Assembly (NCBI GenBank): GCA_036877525.1 | Contig: JAZGTH010000072.1 | Span: forward strand, 1,922,001-1,986,000 | DNA from: Chromobotia macracanthus | Taxonomy: Eukaryota; Chordata; Actinopteri; Cypriniformes; Botiidae | Direction: 5' to 3' | DNA: 64,000 bases | Shown: positions 13,099 to 27,600 of the stretch, in pieces | Position numbering within the stretch: position 1 is the first letter of the stretch | Layout: each line of letters starts with the position of its first letter | Notes under the pieces: model-generated | Seen by the model: the letters and a program-made list of their open reading frames with translations, nothing else | The model's database searches: none | What the model was told of the DNA's origin: nothing | Position numbers and translations under genes: made by a program

Positions 13099-14392
13099 CA
13101 AAGAACGAACAGCAGCAAATCCAAACAAACATCACAAGAGCAAAAAGCGAACTCTTTACACGCGGTTGTACATATGTTTCCTGTTCCTGATGGAAGGGCC
13201 ACTTCTACTCCTAAACAGTTTCTTTATTTTATGCTTTTTTAAACTCCACACAGAAATTGCCAAAACGATTTTATTATTATTATTAATAATGATGATCATG
13301 ATCATTTACTAATTTATTTATTTTAGCGGTTAGTGTGCACAAACTGACTGGGAACCCATTATGTTTTCGTTCTTTTTCTACAGAATTTCTCTGTGTACTT
13401 AGTTTGAGATAACGAAGTGTGAGAGTGATCAAGACTGGTCCAGAGTCATCCCGTTCTCGGACTGTTCTGTTTTCAAAGTTAAAATCCGTTTCCTGGGAGT
13501 GCATGGGGACAAACCAATTTAAGACAAAGACGACAGTATGAATACCAACTGCTGGAGGGTCCAGCCCAGAATTTTTTCACGACAAAATAGTCAAATGTGA
13601 AGATTTCGTATTCTTATGAGTATAAATATATAAAAAAATCTATATATGAAATGATAAATCACTTTTATTTGTGGGTATTACAGGGAAATATTTTGATTTG
13701 GTTAATAAAGTCTTTTAGTCATGTTTGCACATATCTTGTTTAACCTAGAAAATCAAGTCTTGATGAAAGATGGTTCTTTGTTTCCATTCTCTAATGGTGC
13801 AATATGAAATTCCATGAACCACGTTTGCTTTTTGCTGTACTGTATCTCACCCATGAGTTGGAGCAACTAAAATGATCGATTCAGGTGTAAATCAGCTTGT
13901 TGTAGAATTAAAGGTTAAGTCAGCATGTTGGAGGAGATCTGACCACCTACCCCACTCAGTGCGGCTATTTGACCCCCAATGTGTGTAATGCACTAAAAAA
14001 GTGTCTTCAGGGCACATGCATCTTGTCTTCACTAGATTTATTTTTGCTGCATTGCAGTAATGCTCCACTACAGGGAAAACTGAGACAATCTAAAGAGATC
14101 CCCTAAAGTAACGCATATGGTGATAATAGTTAAGAACTGATTATAGATCGTATGGTTGCAATATGTTATTGTTGCCGCTCTGCACCAAACTTGCAGGGAG
14201 AGTTATGATAAAGAATTCTGTGAGATAATATTTCATATATTTGATTAGATAAATCTATTGTCCTCACTATATTCATTTTACAAATGTTTTTTGTTTGGTT
14301 TTTCACCTTTTTCTTCGTTTTTTTTGACCAGGGTGCTCACAGTTGTGACACCCCAGAAAAGATTTTCCATGATAATCCTGTCGACTAATAAA
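13099..14392 (+). other. dscam: dscam 3' UTR (candidate, two poly(A) signals)
   Basis: The sequence after the TAA at 13096-13098 is AT-rich and has no open frame of note. AATAAA hexamers at 13704-13709 and 14387-14392 are the two plausible polyadenylation signals, giving UTRs of about 0.6 or 1.3 kb. Which one is used cannot be told from sequence. Confidence 0.55.
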
Positions 14393-14689
14393 AGGTTGAT
14401 CCCCAACCGATTCTGGCAGTTTGGTTAACACATTTTTTTTCGCTGTGGGATATATAACAAGACTGAGATCCAAGCAGATGATGCATGGTAAAAATCAACA
14501 GCTTAATACCCAAACTGGGACTGTGACTCAGTTTAGAGAAAACCTAATCAGGGCAAAGACACGAAATCAATCATCATCATCTAAATACTACAGACAATAA
14601 GCAATTAAACGTTGAAAATAGAGTGAAAGTAACTTATAATGGAATAAAGCACCTAGATCACCCAACACAAAAATTCTGTCGTCGTTTAT

Positions 14690-15350
14690 TATGGTATATG
14701 TTGTCATTTTTGGCGCCTGACGGCCACCGTCCTCATTTGCATACGATCACCTGTCGCGATTCGCGTTAAACAGAAAGACGAGATTGCGACAACTCGAGGG
14801 TGAGTAAAAATAAAAAACAAAACTCATTGTTTTCTCTTTTTAAGTGCACAATTTCAAAGCATACGCTTCTGCTGCGAGTGGTTTTAAGTGCGGCGTTTTA
14901 CGACCTTTATATAGAAACATTACCATGGCAACCCGAACAAACGCCATAGTTACGGCAGTGCTGCAAAACCTGTATAAATATTCTCGTAAATATTCACACA
15001 GTATGATGTGACATTTTTATCATATGAACATTCAACCATTTTTTCCTGACTGTAACTTTCTCTGTCTTTGACACGGGTTTGTATCCGGTTAACGCGGTTT
15101 TGACCGCAGTAAAGCGGAGGGTTGCCGGGTTACTGTTACCATGGTGAAAGGGAAACGCTTGTTATTATTAGTTATTCCCGTTGTGAGGATCCCGTTTTCA
15201 GTTTTGTTTACCTTGCTATTTACTTGTCTGTAGTCCGGCGAGGGACTCTGGTAAATTGCGCTATTGATTCAATGGCTTTCCCATTGAATCGTCCCCCGAG
15301 CGCTCGGGCAGAAATTGCATTCATGGTGCTCCGTCAGCCCGGTGGGTAAC
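14690..15350. promoter_or_regulatory. Isolated CpG-rich stretch between convergent dscam and pcp4
   Basis: CpG is sparse in the neighbouring kilobases but dense here, for example about 11 CpGs between 14713 and 14800 and many more at 14870-15330. Two X-box-like sequences, ATTACCATGGCAAC at 14919-14932 and GTTACCATGG at 15133-15142, lie inside. No gene start can be assigned, because dscam and pcp4 both end towards this interval. The rest of 14393-17230 shows only AT-rich DNA without recognisable exons. Confidence 0.45.
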
Positions 15351-17251
15351 ACGTTATTCACCGTGACAACCGTGTTCTCCATCTTCCTCTGAAGTGCACA
15401 ACAAATTAAACGTCCCTGGCACATATTTATAGACTGCCCCTGCTCAGCTGTTATTACCCGCTGTCATAAATAATGCAGCCGCCTGCTGAATGCACAAACG
15501 CGGCCGTCAGCAGCTCAGCGCAGATTCGGTTTAGCGATGAAGAAAACTGGGTTGAGTTCCTCTAATTCGGTTTGTTAACCGAATGGCATGCTATAGTATA
15601 ACCAACTTTTGCTATTCCTTCACTATGTAGTATGCACACCATTGCATAGTACTCACACTTTCTGTATGCATGAGATAAACAACATACCTTTGCCATAATT
15701 GGCGGTATGCAACAGGCCGCACTGCATTTGTTACATGACTACCGTATTGCATGCTATTATCTTAGAAATAAAAACAATTGTTTGCATTTTTAATGCAATC
15801 TCGTGAAAAAACTTATATATATATATAGGTAATATATAAGTTTGAATAATGTACTTAATTGTGCTCTAAAACTTTTAAAATAAAATTTGTAACATTTTTG
15901 TTACTAATCACAGTTTTGTTTTGTTACATACTTATACAGTATAAACTGTATACTGCCTTATTTAGGTTATCTGAGCATTTCATGCATACAGGCAATTCAA
16001 ATACAGTGCATAGTGTACTGCACATACTATAGTAAAGTAGAACGGTAGTGTACATTGCCATTATCTGGATCGGCAAGAAAAGAGTGAACTTGGTTTGCAT
16101 GCACAGAAGGCGATTGAAAAAATTCTGTGCTAATAGCTCTCCAATCCAAGCAGTCCACATTTAGATCTTGTACGAGTTCTCACATTATATTTAGAGTGTG
16201 AATTTACAATTTAGCAGATTGAGTAGTGAGCAAAACAAAGCACTTTATATTTTAAAATTTGTCTGTGTGAGCATTATCTTTGGGATCAGTATGAATCTCT
16301 TCGTGTTTTCTTCCTCTATTTTGGGTACATGAGCTTCTCTTGAATTCTCCTTCCCCACTGAGACCTAATGAACCTGTCAGACCGCAGCATGTGGTTCAAA
16401 ACAGAAGAGCTCCAGTAATTAGACCCATAAGAGAGTTTTTCTGTGAGCGTCTTTGAAACCACCTATACATTTCCTACAAAGCTAAACATCTGAAAAAAGG
16501 CAAAACATCAAAGCTAAACTATCAGCTATTGTTTTCTAAAGAAACGTTATTATGTAAATCACTTTCACAGATTGATATACCAGTGTGAATGCAGGGTGAA
16601 TTCATCTGAAACCAAATCCAGATGACTTACACCCCGATCCGTAATTGACATTTGACACATGCAGTGTCAAATGGAAGAAACAAAGAAAGAAATCAAACAA
16701 TATAGACAATATGAAGTCAAGAAAAATTATATTAAACGCAGCATTGTGTAGGTCATCCCAATATTTATTACGTTTACATATGATTAATATTTCCAGCTGT
16801 TTGGTGTCAGGAATATTACAACACACAACACTGTTTGCAGACAATAAACACAGACTTGGGAAAAATTGTAATGATTAAACCAAACACAATATCGATTATC
16901 TATACAAACAAAACACAGTAGAGGAATGCAACTGAGGTGAAAGGTTAAATATGTCTTTTTGTATCTTAATGGTCTTTATCATAGTTTCAGACGTCATGCA
17001 GGATGTTTTTCTTGAGCAGCATTCTTCTGCATTTACATTAAACACCTTCAGTGTCTGGTCTTAAACACAGGAAGTAGAATCGAGTGTTTAATGAGTTAGG
17101 GTGGATATATCCAAACACACCAATGACACAATGAGATAACTGTTACATCTGTTCGTATTTATCAAAAAATAACAAAAGCATTGTAAAAGGAAAGAGTATT
17201 GTATTGAAAAACTCTATGTACTGGGGGAACCAAATCACCAGAAGATCACAT

Positions 17252-17257
17252 TTTATT
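17252..17257 (-). terminator. pcp4: pcp4 poly(A) signal
   Basis: TTTATT on the plus strand is AATAAA on the minus strand, about 180 bases past the pcp4 stop codon. This is a length in keeping with a short pcp4 3' UTR. The intervening 17258-17434 is the presumed UTR and includes a C-rich run at 17307-17345. Confidence 0.6.
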
Positions 17258-17434
17258 CCTGACAGATGACCGCAAAAGGCAAATTGCCATTTCACCTGTC
17301 ATCTGCACCCCCCCCACCCCCAAACTACCCATGACCCCCCACCCAATAACAGTGCAGCTTATCTGACATGCATCTCCCTGCCCTAATGGTGCTGTCGGGC
17401 CGCACGGGGCCAGGGCTGCCCCACGCGAGCGTGA

Positions 17435-18644
17435 TTATGATTTCACCGGCTGTTTCTTCTTCTGAAACTTTCTGAACTGTGACTGGATGGCGACGGCGGC
17501 CTTCTCCGTCTCGGGGGCCTCCATGTCAATGTCAAAGTCATCTGCGGGGACGTCCTTCTTGGAGGGATCTGTGGAAAGGACATATTGTGTATTGGATCTG
17601 TGCATTTTAATCAGTGAACGCACTTGACTTGTACACTTAGTAGGTTTTGGCCCTTATTAGACCAGAAGGTATGTTCACTCAAAGATTTTAAGTCACTGTT
17701 GTTATAATATACTTACCTTAACATCCTTCCAAATCTGTATGCTTTTATAAAGTTACAAAAATTTAAGTTGCTATTTGTTAAATTCTTAAGTTATATTCTT
17801 TTGTGTTCTGTAGAGAAAAGTCAAACAGGTTTGGAATGGCATGAGTAAATAGAACAACAGAGCTTTATTTCTGGGGATGTATATAATAGTATATAATAGG
17901 GGATGTATATAATGTATATAATAGTATAATAGTTTATTAAACATGCCTGTGTTTTAAATGATGTTTTCTTTACTAATTCTCTACAATTACCTTCAGACAA
18001 AACCATATGATTATACTGTATTGTCTACAAACAATACGCTTACTGTATAAGAGAGACAGAGAGAAGTACAAGCAAGTGAAACGTAACATTAAGACGCTTC
18101 AGGAGATACACGTTTCAGGAACCAGTACAGAGCAAAGTTTGAGATACTGAGATATTTTCAGGAATTAATGATTTTGTCCTCATTTTCAGATAATGAATTG
18201 TGTATTTCCAGTGTAAAGTCATACCTTGTCCACCTGCTGGTTTGCTGTTTGCAGCTGATCCGGATTCTTGTCTCTGTTCACAGACAAAAGACGAAACTGA
18301 GATAAATGTGCACAGCAATGTCATTCATACCAGATTGCAAATTAATCCTACAGCCACAAAGAATTGTGGGACATTTCGAATCTCACATTCCTCCGATGTG
18401 TAATTAGCTGGTCGGAACTGAGTGCTTCATATTCAGAATTAATAACTTTATGTGTACAAGAATTTCAAACACTTCAGAAAAGCTTTGATGCTCTGACACT
18501 GATGCAGTCTTCCTTTCCCACTGTGTGTGTGTGTTTGGTTTTCTGCTGATGGCACTCTGTATGGATCTGGTTACAGTGGAAAGCGTGTCATTATATGCAG
18601 AAAGATTATTCCACACAAACACTGGCCCAATTTAATCATATTAG

Positions 18645-18685
<41 letters not shown>

Positions 18686-21600
18686 TTCTCTCTGTCTACC
18701 TCAGTCAATCCTCTCATGTTCAGTTCTATCTTTGTCTTACAGATTCCGATAAACATGGAATTTGCATAACAATTTTTTGCAGGAAGAAATTTGCGAGCAT
18801 TTCACGTTGCAGGAGTTGCCAAAAGTGCCTGATGCACACCACACGGTTATTGCGCGGCATTAAGAAGCTGGCGCAAAGAAATCATCCTGCAGGATTGTGT
18901 GGCGTGTAGTTTGTGGCTGTGGTGGGGACGTTGAAGGGCGCTGCTGCATAAATTACAGTCATTTAAAATGTCACATGGCGTTGAACGCACAGAGCACTGT
19001 CACATTACACGATAAAAGATTGAGAAATGAAATAGAAATAAAAACGCAAGCCAAGATTTAACGACGCTATGAAACAGCTTGACAACTACAATATTCATAC
19101 CTGCGTTGACCTATTTCCTGTTAAAACATTTTTAATTGCCAGTAGGCTTCAGTTTACATCACAGCCTTAAAGGGCAAGTTCACCCAAAAACAAACATTTT
19201 TTTCTTCATTTACTCACCTTCAGGTCATTGCAAACATGTATGACCTTTTTGCTTCTGAGGAACACAAAAGAAGATATTCTGAAGTTGCTAACCAAACAAC
19301 AGTGGCACCCACTGACTTCCATTGTATGGACACAAAACCAACCGTGCTTTGATACTTGTTATTGCAAGTCAGGTGGCCATTTTCATTCTAGACAACATTT
19401 GATTAGACAAACCTCAAAACTGCAATATTAAAAGTGTAAAAGTCTGTTTACTGACACAGAAAGAGAAACTGTAAATAGGTATATCTGCTAAAAGTTTGTT
19501 TTGTTAACCTTTAGGACTTGGATGATCTCAAACACTGGATGATCTCACACAAAAGCTCCTCACTCACCCAGCCCAAAGCTGTTTTTGTTTAGATGAGGGT
19601 GAATTGAGGGGATTCTGCAGAGGAACAGTCTCCTGTCTCTAATCCTGTTTATGTGAGAAAACTCTGGAATGAGGCGCAGCATCAATACCAACTCTGTTAC
19701 ATCTCTCTGTCCTGACAGTCTCAAACCACAGAGCCTCAAAGCTAATGACATTAAACTTGGATTATTACATTGGGCTCCAGGGAGCCAAAAACAAACCCAT
19801 TAATTGGAGGGAGCTGTCAGTCACTCATGCGCCATAGCTTAGAATGAAGGGCTGCGTGTTTTCATGCTTTAGTCAAACAAACAAAAGAGATTTCAAGAGT
19901 TCTAAGAGATTCTATTAGGTTTATTTAGCTTATCAGCTCAAATATTTTACAGACATCAACATCTCCCCAGCTAACAGTGTTGGCTAGCTTTCTCTAAAAG
20001 TTATCAAAAGTTTTCTTGCAATAGCATTAGTAAGAAGTTATATCATAGTGTTAATAGAATATTAATAGAAATAAAAAAGTTTGAAAATTCCCATAACCAA
20101 GAAACAGTGTTAATACATTCAGAATAACATTTTTTACGTTTTTATTAATTAATGGAAGTGTTAGAAAAACATTCTTGCAACCTAAAATTGTTAGGTTTGT
20201 GGCCATCATCTTTTATTCATATGTGCACTTTTCTGTTCAGCTACTATCAAAGCAGAGCAATAGTCTAAAGACAATCCTGTCCAGCAAGTTATTCAAAGTT
20301 AATTCTGCATGTTTACAGCTAACTATCTCCCCACACATCATTCAGTTTAAAGGCAGGAGTGTTTAAAGGTAATTGCAACACTGCCTTGTCTACTGAAATT
20401 TGTTCATACCGCAGTGGAACACATCAAGTAATTACAGCGGGGCTGCACGCTTGTAATGCGTTAGCCAAGCATTTGCAGCCACGTTTGTTTAGATTATGTT
20501 TCTGGCCTTTCTGTGAACATGACAGCTAAATTACGAAGAGATGCTACGGGCAAATCAGAATGCGGCAGTTATAGCTGAGTGTTTAACTCACTCTGATAGC
20601 AATGCAGGAACCGTTCTGCTCTGATGGTCAGGGGTCTGCAGTGAGGTGCAGATGAGGTCATAACTCACAGGAAGGACCTGATCAGCAGAAAACAGCAGCA
20701 AGTGAAGGAGAACGACCTTTCATCCAGTGAACCATGAATCCACTCAGAGGGCCAACAATAAGGCTACGCCCCATTCCAAATCGGATGTGGGATTTTCCTG
20801 CTTAATACTACTGACATACCATATAGCGCTCTGTTCTCTAATCTTAAGATTATAATGTAAAAGTAAGCAAGTCAATGCAGGCATTTGTTTTGCAGGTGAA
20901 TAATTATCAATAGAATGATGCAGACATTTGTTGGTTTTATTATCATATTTGGGACTTTTCTGACTTTCAGGCAAGGACAGACAAAAAGGTCAAACATCTA
21001 TCTAAAATCATGTGGTGCTTTAATAAGCAACAAATTTGCATATCCAAGAGGCATCCTTTAATGGGCGTGAGTCCAAATGCACTTCCTGTCAGACTTATCT
21101 CTACTGTCCTATATTACGCAGAGAGAAAAGAGAATAATTTTACCACAATTAAAGTAGGGACATAAAATATTGTTAATGAGAGATTGATTGCTGGAAATAA
21201 TGAGTTAAGGCTTAAACACTGGCTACATTTCAATGGACAAGTGGTGAGTGGAGAGATTTTTACTTCCTATTGTTCTCTCTCTCTCTCTCTCCACCATATG
21301 TCTGTCTCATACTGTGGGTGTTCATAATGAACCGTGATGAAAACGATAATCACAATCATAATCTTCATTAGCTGCAGCGATGCAGTATTGGCAATGAAAC
21401 CCATATGTACAACACAGGGCAATTAAATTTTTAAAAGAACAGAGACAGTTAAAAGGGTGTTTTGAGTCTGTGGACCCAAATAGAGAGCAAGAAAGGTCTC
21501 ACTTTTTCTCTACAATGGAGCAGGTCCCTTGAGTTTTGAGTGTTATTGAACAAATTTCTTCCAGGCCTGTGGGTAAGTTGGGTCATGAGCAGTAGTAATG

Positions 21601-24600
21601 AGTCTTGTGTAAACCATGACTCAGGTGTCACAGAGCATTCTGGACCTGTTCACTCCCACAAATGCACTGCAGAGCCTGCTTTTGCAGCACAGTGCAGTGA
21701 ATTTAACTTGGTGCTACAAAGAACCTGGAGCTCAGCAGTCCAGTGCCCTTCAGAGCAGAGCCTGGCACTGCCCCCCAATGGCACGACAACATCCTGCTCC
21801 TCACAGTTTGAGCATGCACTGCTGAGACACTAATAAACAACCTTGTTTCTTTCCACTGCCCGTGACAGCTGGATTCACAAATTAATATAAATGCATTTCA
21901 AACCCCATTTACAGTCAATTATTGAACTGAACGCTGACAACTTCCTCCTCAAAGGTGATTTATGAATATTTTCCAAATGATTTTTAAAAAGGATCTTCTT
22001 CAAAATGTCTTTTATCCAGAGCTTTTCAAACCAGCAGTGAGTAAATGATGCAGCTGATGGTTTGGCTCTATTAAAATGCAAATGAAACAAGCAACCCACC
22101 CCCCAAAAAGAAAGATTTGCTTGCAGACGCATTAAAAAAGGAGCAAAAAATCCCTGTCACATTAAATAAAAGTTGAAGTTCCAAAAATAAAAATACTGTA
22201 GTCCATCTTTATTTTATTCGAAGCCATTTGGAGAGCTATTTTTGTGTCTTTTGGCAACTCAGGATATTGGAGCGGGTTCCAGGCTGTTCTCAGCATCTAT
22301 TAAGAATTTAACAGAGAAACACACAACTAGGCCACAGACGGCTAAAGTGAAAAAAACTCTGATCCAATGCGTCATATTTGAAGGCTAACAGATGCTCGGC
22401 TCAATGTAGGAAGGAGGGTGGCTTTTATTTGAGTGCTTCACCACCCAACAACACTGCAGGACATAAATACAAAACTAGTAAACGTGTGAAACCACATGCG
22501 GATAATTTCACAAATGAATATCTCTGAACATATCTCGCTGTTGGATCCGATCAAAAGATATTTATGGCACAGAAACTTGTCACAATCCACTGTTTCCTAA
22601 TTAAGTGTAGTCAGAAAATGAAATATGAAATAGGTTTTTGCAGATCTTATTAGATTCTGTTAGGATCTTCTTGATACGGTTCCTTGATCTGGATGATAGA
22701 AGCTAGAGAAAATATAGATCTAGAGTGGTGTTCGTCCATGTGCCAAGTCGTTGATACTAGGGTGTTGTACGTGGTTGCTTAGCAGTTGCTTACTCTGTAT
22801 TCTGAGTAGTTTTTAGCATGTTGATATGTTTACATTTACATTTATGCGTCTGACATACGCTTTTATTCAAAGTGACTTACAGTGCATTTAGGCTATACAT
22901 TTGATGTGTTTCCCTGGGAATCAAACCCCACAACCTTTTGCACAGCTAATGCAATGGTCTACCCATTGAGCTACAGAAACACCAATATGTGGTAATTATT
23001 TTAAAGGTCAGTTGTTATTTTTTTATACACGGATAGTTGAACACATACTGTGTATCTGTGAGTCTCACTCTCATTTGGCTGTGTGCAGTTCATGATGAAA
23101 CTAAAATAATATGCAGCACGGCACATAAAATTTTGTGTGATTTGCAATATCATCTGCAGGAATCTCCCTTGCGCTAAGCAAACTCAAGGTTCCAGAAAGC
23201 TGCATATCATGGTTATTGTTGCACAAGCATAATGAATAAACATTACAGAGGGAAAATTACAGAACAAGGGAGTGTGAAAGGGAAAACAAAGCTAGTTAGG
23301 TGAATAGCTAATCGCACTTGAGGAAACCACTGCAGATGATTGACAGCTCCTTTAGTCAGCTCTTCAGTGGTCACTTTGTTTCATGTGGATAGGCAGCTGA
23401 CATGACAGCAGTTTGAGGTGGAGTCTGTGTCTAGCATGTCACACCTCAGGACAGTTTCAGCTGAGCAGTCATTTTATAACCTGAAGGCCTTTGACACTGA
23501 TAAATTATAAGTTTTAATAAGTTAAATGATAAATGTAATATGTTAAAGTCATATAATTGTATCATAGGGGTTTAAAAAATTAAATATTTTATTAAATATG
23601 ATAAATAAACAAGTGTGGTAGTTCATTTACAATTGTCCCCAGCACTATTTTTTATAAAAATGTCTACCCAACTAACAGTCTTGCAGTAACAGCCTTGCAG
23701 TTATTAGTGGAACATTTTATAAACGTTAGTTTAAAACGTTTGAGTTATAAAAACGTTTTTATAACCAAACAGTAACGTTAACAAAAACGTCTAAAAAAAC
23801 TAGATGTTTTGATTGTGCCTAGAACTTTCAGATTGTGCCTAGAACTTTTCAGAATTGTGCCTAGAACTTTCAGAATAATTAAAACATTGTTAATGTTTTA
23901 ATTACTTAATTCAAATGTTATGGAAAATTCTTACAACCTACAATTATTAGCTGGGTGTAAAAAGCCTAATGTCTCACAGAAAGCACACCAGCTGAATTTG
24001 AAGTAGGACCTAAGCCAGTCCAAGACATCTCGAAAAGAACTATATGTAAAAAGTAATTAAAAGTTTTGCCTCATATTATTTTAAACAGTGTCTTAGTCTC
24101 TCTTAGTCTCTTATTTAAACAGCTGTCTCCATCAGTGTTTTGAATGTATGTAGATAAATTACATTAAAAGACTTTAAAGCCACAAACGGCCGTTCAGTTT
24201 AAGCTATCCAAAGGCTTAGCCTTCATCTAAAACGACCTGAAACAGTTTTATTCAAATCCTGTTTCATATGCTCACTTCTCTTTCCTCCAGCCTGTACTTC
24301 AGTACAAATTTAGCGATAATGGACTCTATTTTTCCTGCTGAGATATTCGAGCAAGACTAATGACGGGGAGCGCACAGACTCCTCATCAAATATTTAGTGA
24401 TGTTAACGGTGGCAGCAGCCCGCGTGCAGGCGCCTCCCATCCTGCGCCTACTTTTCCCTGCATCAGAGGAGCTCCCAGTCTCCCCTGGAGCAGTGAACTG
24501 CATGACACACTTGTTTGGGCAGTAAGACTATACTGTCCTGGAGAACAGGTCTGGAGAATCATATCTGCTGATGACAGTGTCATTTATCATCATTTCATTA

Positions 24601-27600
24601 AATTACTGCGGCTCTGATCACTACATAAATGTACTGAAGCTACCCATTTTAACTAATTTTGGCAGCCAATAGCACTGAGCATTATAAAGTAGCCCCACCC
24701 TAATTTACATTAAAAAATAGAATTTTTTACTGATTTACATCAGTAAACATTTTAAAACGCATGATGCCACACTACACAGTGCAATCAGCGAGTGCTTAAA
24801 GGGACAGTACACTCTTAAATTAAATGTATTCACCCTCATGCCATTTCAAACCAGTATGGCTTTGTTTCTCGCACACATGGAACACTTAAGACATTTTTAA
24901 TAATTTTGTCATAATATTTTTGAAACTGCCCTTTTCTCCACGTTCAATACGATAAAAGTGAATGGTGACCGTGGCTGTTAGTCACTAACATTTTGCCAAC
25001 ATCTCTTTTTGTGTTCCACAAAAGAAGGAAGGTCATATAAGTACACAAATACTTGAGTCAGTACACTTGAAGCATGTGGAAAAATCTTCCCTATGGACTC
25101 TTTAATGGTCTCTCTTCTCTCCTCCTCTTCATCTAATCCTCCTCTTGCCCTAATATGCCTGCTTCCTTTCATTCATCCCCTTTTCTATCCTGTTCAGTAA
25201 CATTTCCCTCTCAGAGCGGCTGCAGGGATTACCGCTCAGCCGCTGAGGTTGGGCAGAGAGCTGCAGTCGAGACTCTCTATGGCAGTTTAGAGGGATTACT
25301 GAAGATCCGAGTGGAATCTGTGTGTGTGTTGTCAGAATGATTACGGTTTGAGAGTAGGATGAATCACAAACATGACTGTGATAAACAGCAGACACATTGC
25401 AGTGGACATAATTCATCACCGAGCGCATGCAGGTGCTGCATGTGACATTATTGGGTGGGTTCAAAGAAAAACATGGACAAAATGAACAAAAAAGCTTGTA
25501 TGGGTTTGTGTGAGACCATTTGAATGTCAGCTTTGTGAATGTATCTGTTATTAGTACAGTCCCAACTGTGATGTCCCTGACCATTATCAAGTTGTTTTCA
25601 ATGGGTAAGTGGGCAGCTTGTTTAAAAGAATAACCTGTGTTAAATACAACTCCAATTCTAATAGCAGCATTTGAGGTTTGCTGTCAATTGCTCCTGAAAA
25701 TTATTTTAACTCCCTCTATAGTTTGTAAAAAATAACCAAAAAATATATTGGCAGTTATGAACCTCAAAATCAAACTCTATGGGCCAAGTGTTCAGTGAGT
25801 TTAACTTGTATTTAACCCAGGTTGTTCTCCTAAGAACTAATTTATTTATCTTCTGATCTTCTCATGAGTTTCGTCTCAGAACTGCTGCTCTGTCAAATTT
25901 GCTCAGCGACGTTCTCCAATCATGGACGTAATTCACTAGGGACTCCTTTAATCTGCAAAGTGAAGGATCAAAAAGTTGAGACAGACGTAGTCAGCCAACC
26001 ATCCTTTCTTATGCTGCTTTCTTCAGCTCTGTCACTTTCCATGAATCAATAGTAAAGCCTTCAGACTTCCAGCCTGTTCCAAATAGAGAACGGTGCAAAT
26101 CCCTTTCTGCCGTTAATGGCTTCAGGTTCTGACAGGCCGTTCGATACTGTGTACACATTGCTGAGGCATCAAGGAAGCAGTGGAGTGCTGAGTTGCAGGA
26201 GACTCCTGTGATTTTGCGCTTGAGTCTGCTGAGGGCAACTGACCAAGGAATTAAACCGTAAATCTGCTCCTCGCAAAGCAGGATCCGTGATGTAGTGCCG
26301 CACTGTCTGATGTTTAATGCGGCGAGAACGATATAAAGACATAAACAAGCAGAAGGAAAAAAAGCCACACGCCCTGGACTCCCCATTCAGGGAGATATTG
26401 TTTACATGTGTGGTCTGCGTGCACTCTGGTTCCCCCAATGTGCACAGCTGAACGCACATTTCCTCTTTATCCGTGTGGAAGATGCAGAAGCACTGGGCCG
26501 TAATGTATAAAAATCAATTGTCAGGCCTGATTACATCCAGTGTTTGCAGCTTGAGGGCCAGAAGTTGCTTCTGATCTCCATCAAGTTCATAGCACAGCAC
26601 ATGGAGCTTCTCATTTCTGCTCTTCATAAACTACCCAGCAGATCAGGAGCGTCATTTAGATGTTTGAGGGTAACTGCATTATTTTGTATCAAGAATTCGA
26701 ATGCTTTCCGAGCTAACAGGGGATGTTCTCAGAACGTTCTCTAAAGGTTCCTTCAAAGTTATCAAAAGGCGATCTTGCAATAAAGTTAGTAGAATGTTTT
26801 ACTAATGTTATCTGTATCGAAAAAGTTGTTCTTAATTAGTTAGTGGAACATTTTAAAAACGCTACAGAATTTAAAAAATATTTTGAATAATGTTCTTATA
26901 ATTAATCGATAATGTTAATTCAACATCTGAAAAATTACTCATTTAGCTGGTGTATGAGATGACAGGTTTGTACAAGAAAACTACATTTCCCATAATTCTC
27001 TTAGTCAGCATAGTCTGCATCTTTTGCTCTTACTTATGCTGCATTAGCAATACCAAACCTTTGTTTGTATCTGAACATTTTCTGTGAAATAAGTGAAAAA
27101 TGTTTTATTCTGATACCAACATGTTGTAATTATGACTTCCAATCTCATACAGTAAGCAGAATTTATGTAGATATACAGATATATGTATGCCAGATGTCAG
27201 AACATGCCACCCCATTATGGCCCAGATCTAAATCCATCCAGCATTACATAATCCTACACAGCAACAAAAGCTATCTACAAATCGGCTTAATATCTCTGTG
27301 TGGACTGTTCCAATCTATACCCTGCCCGTCAAATCTGGACCTTCTGGATTTCAGTCCCATGGTCTTATTCTGTAATTTGGGAATGTACAAATACCCTTAA
27401 GTTTATCCAATGAACAGCAGTGGCTTTTCTGGGATTGATAGGAGGCTCCAGAAAGAAAGTGATGGTTCCTCTGTTGTCAGCTTTGGTCACCACTGAATGT
27501 AACCTACGTAATTTCCGATCTCTTCGGATCACTCTGTGCCATGTAAAGACCTGTTTAAACTAAACTCAAATACCAAATTAGGTAACTATAGAGAATCTGA

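Noticed and set aside
14788..14812. Donor-like gagggtgagtaaa that would end a first exon in the orphan CpG island
   Set aside because: The same wording is part of the family B MITE right end (compare 59500 and 5231), and aaaattctgtcgtcg near 14671 resembles its other end. It may be repeat-derived.
25150..25590. 146-codon open frame on the minus strand in pcp4 intron 1
   Set aside because: No recognisable domain, signal or splice context; composition looks like translated non-coding DNA.
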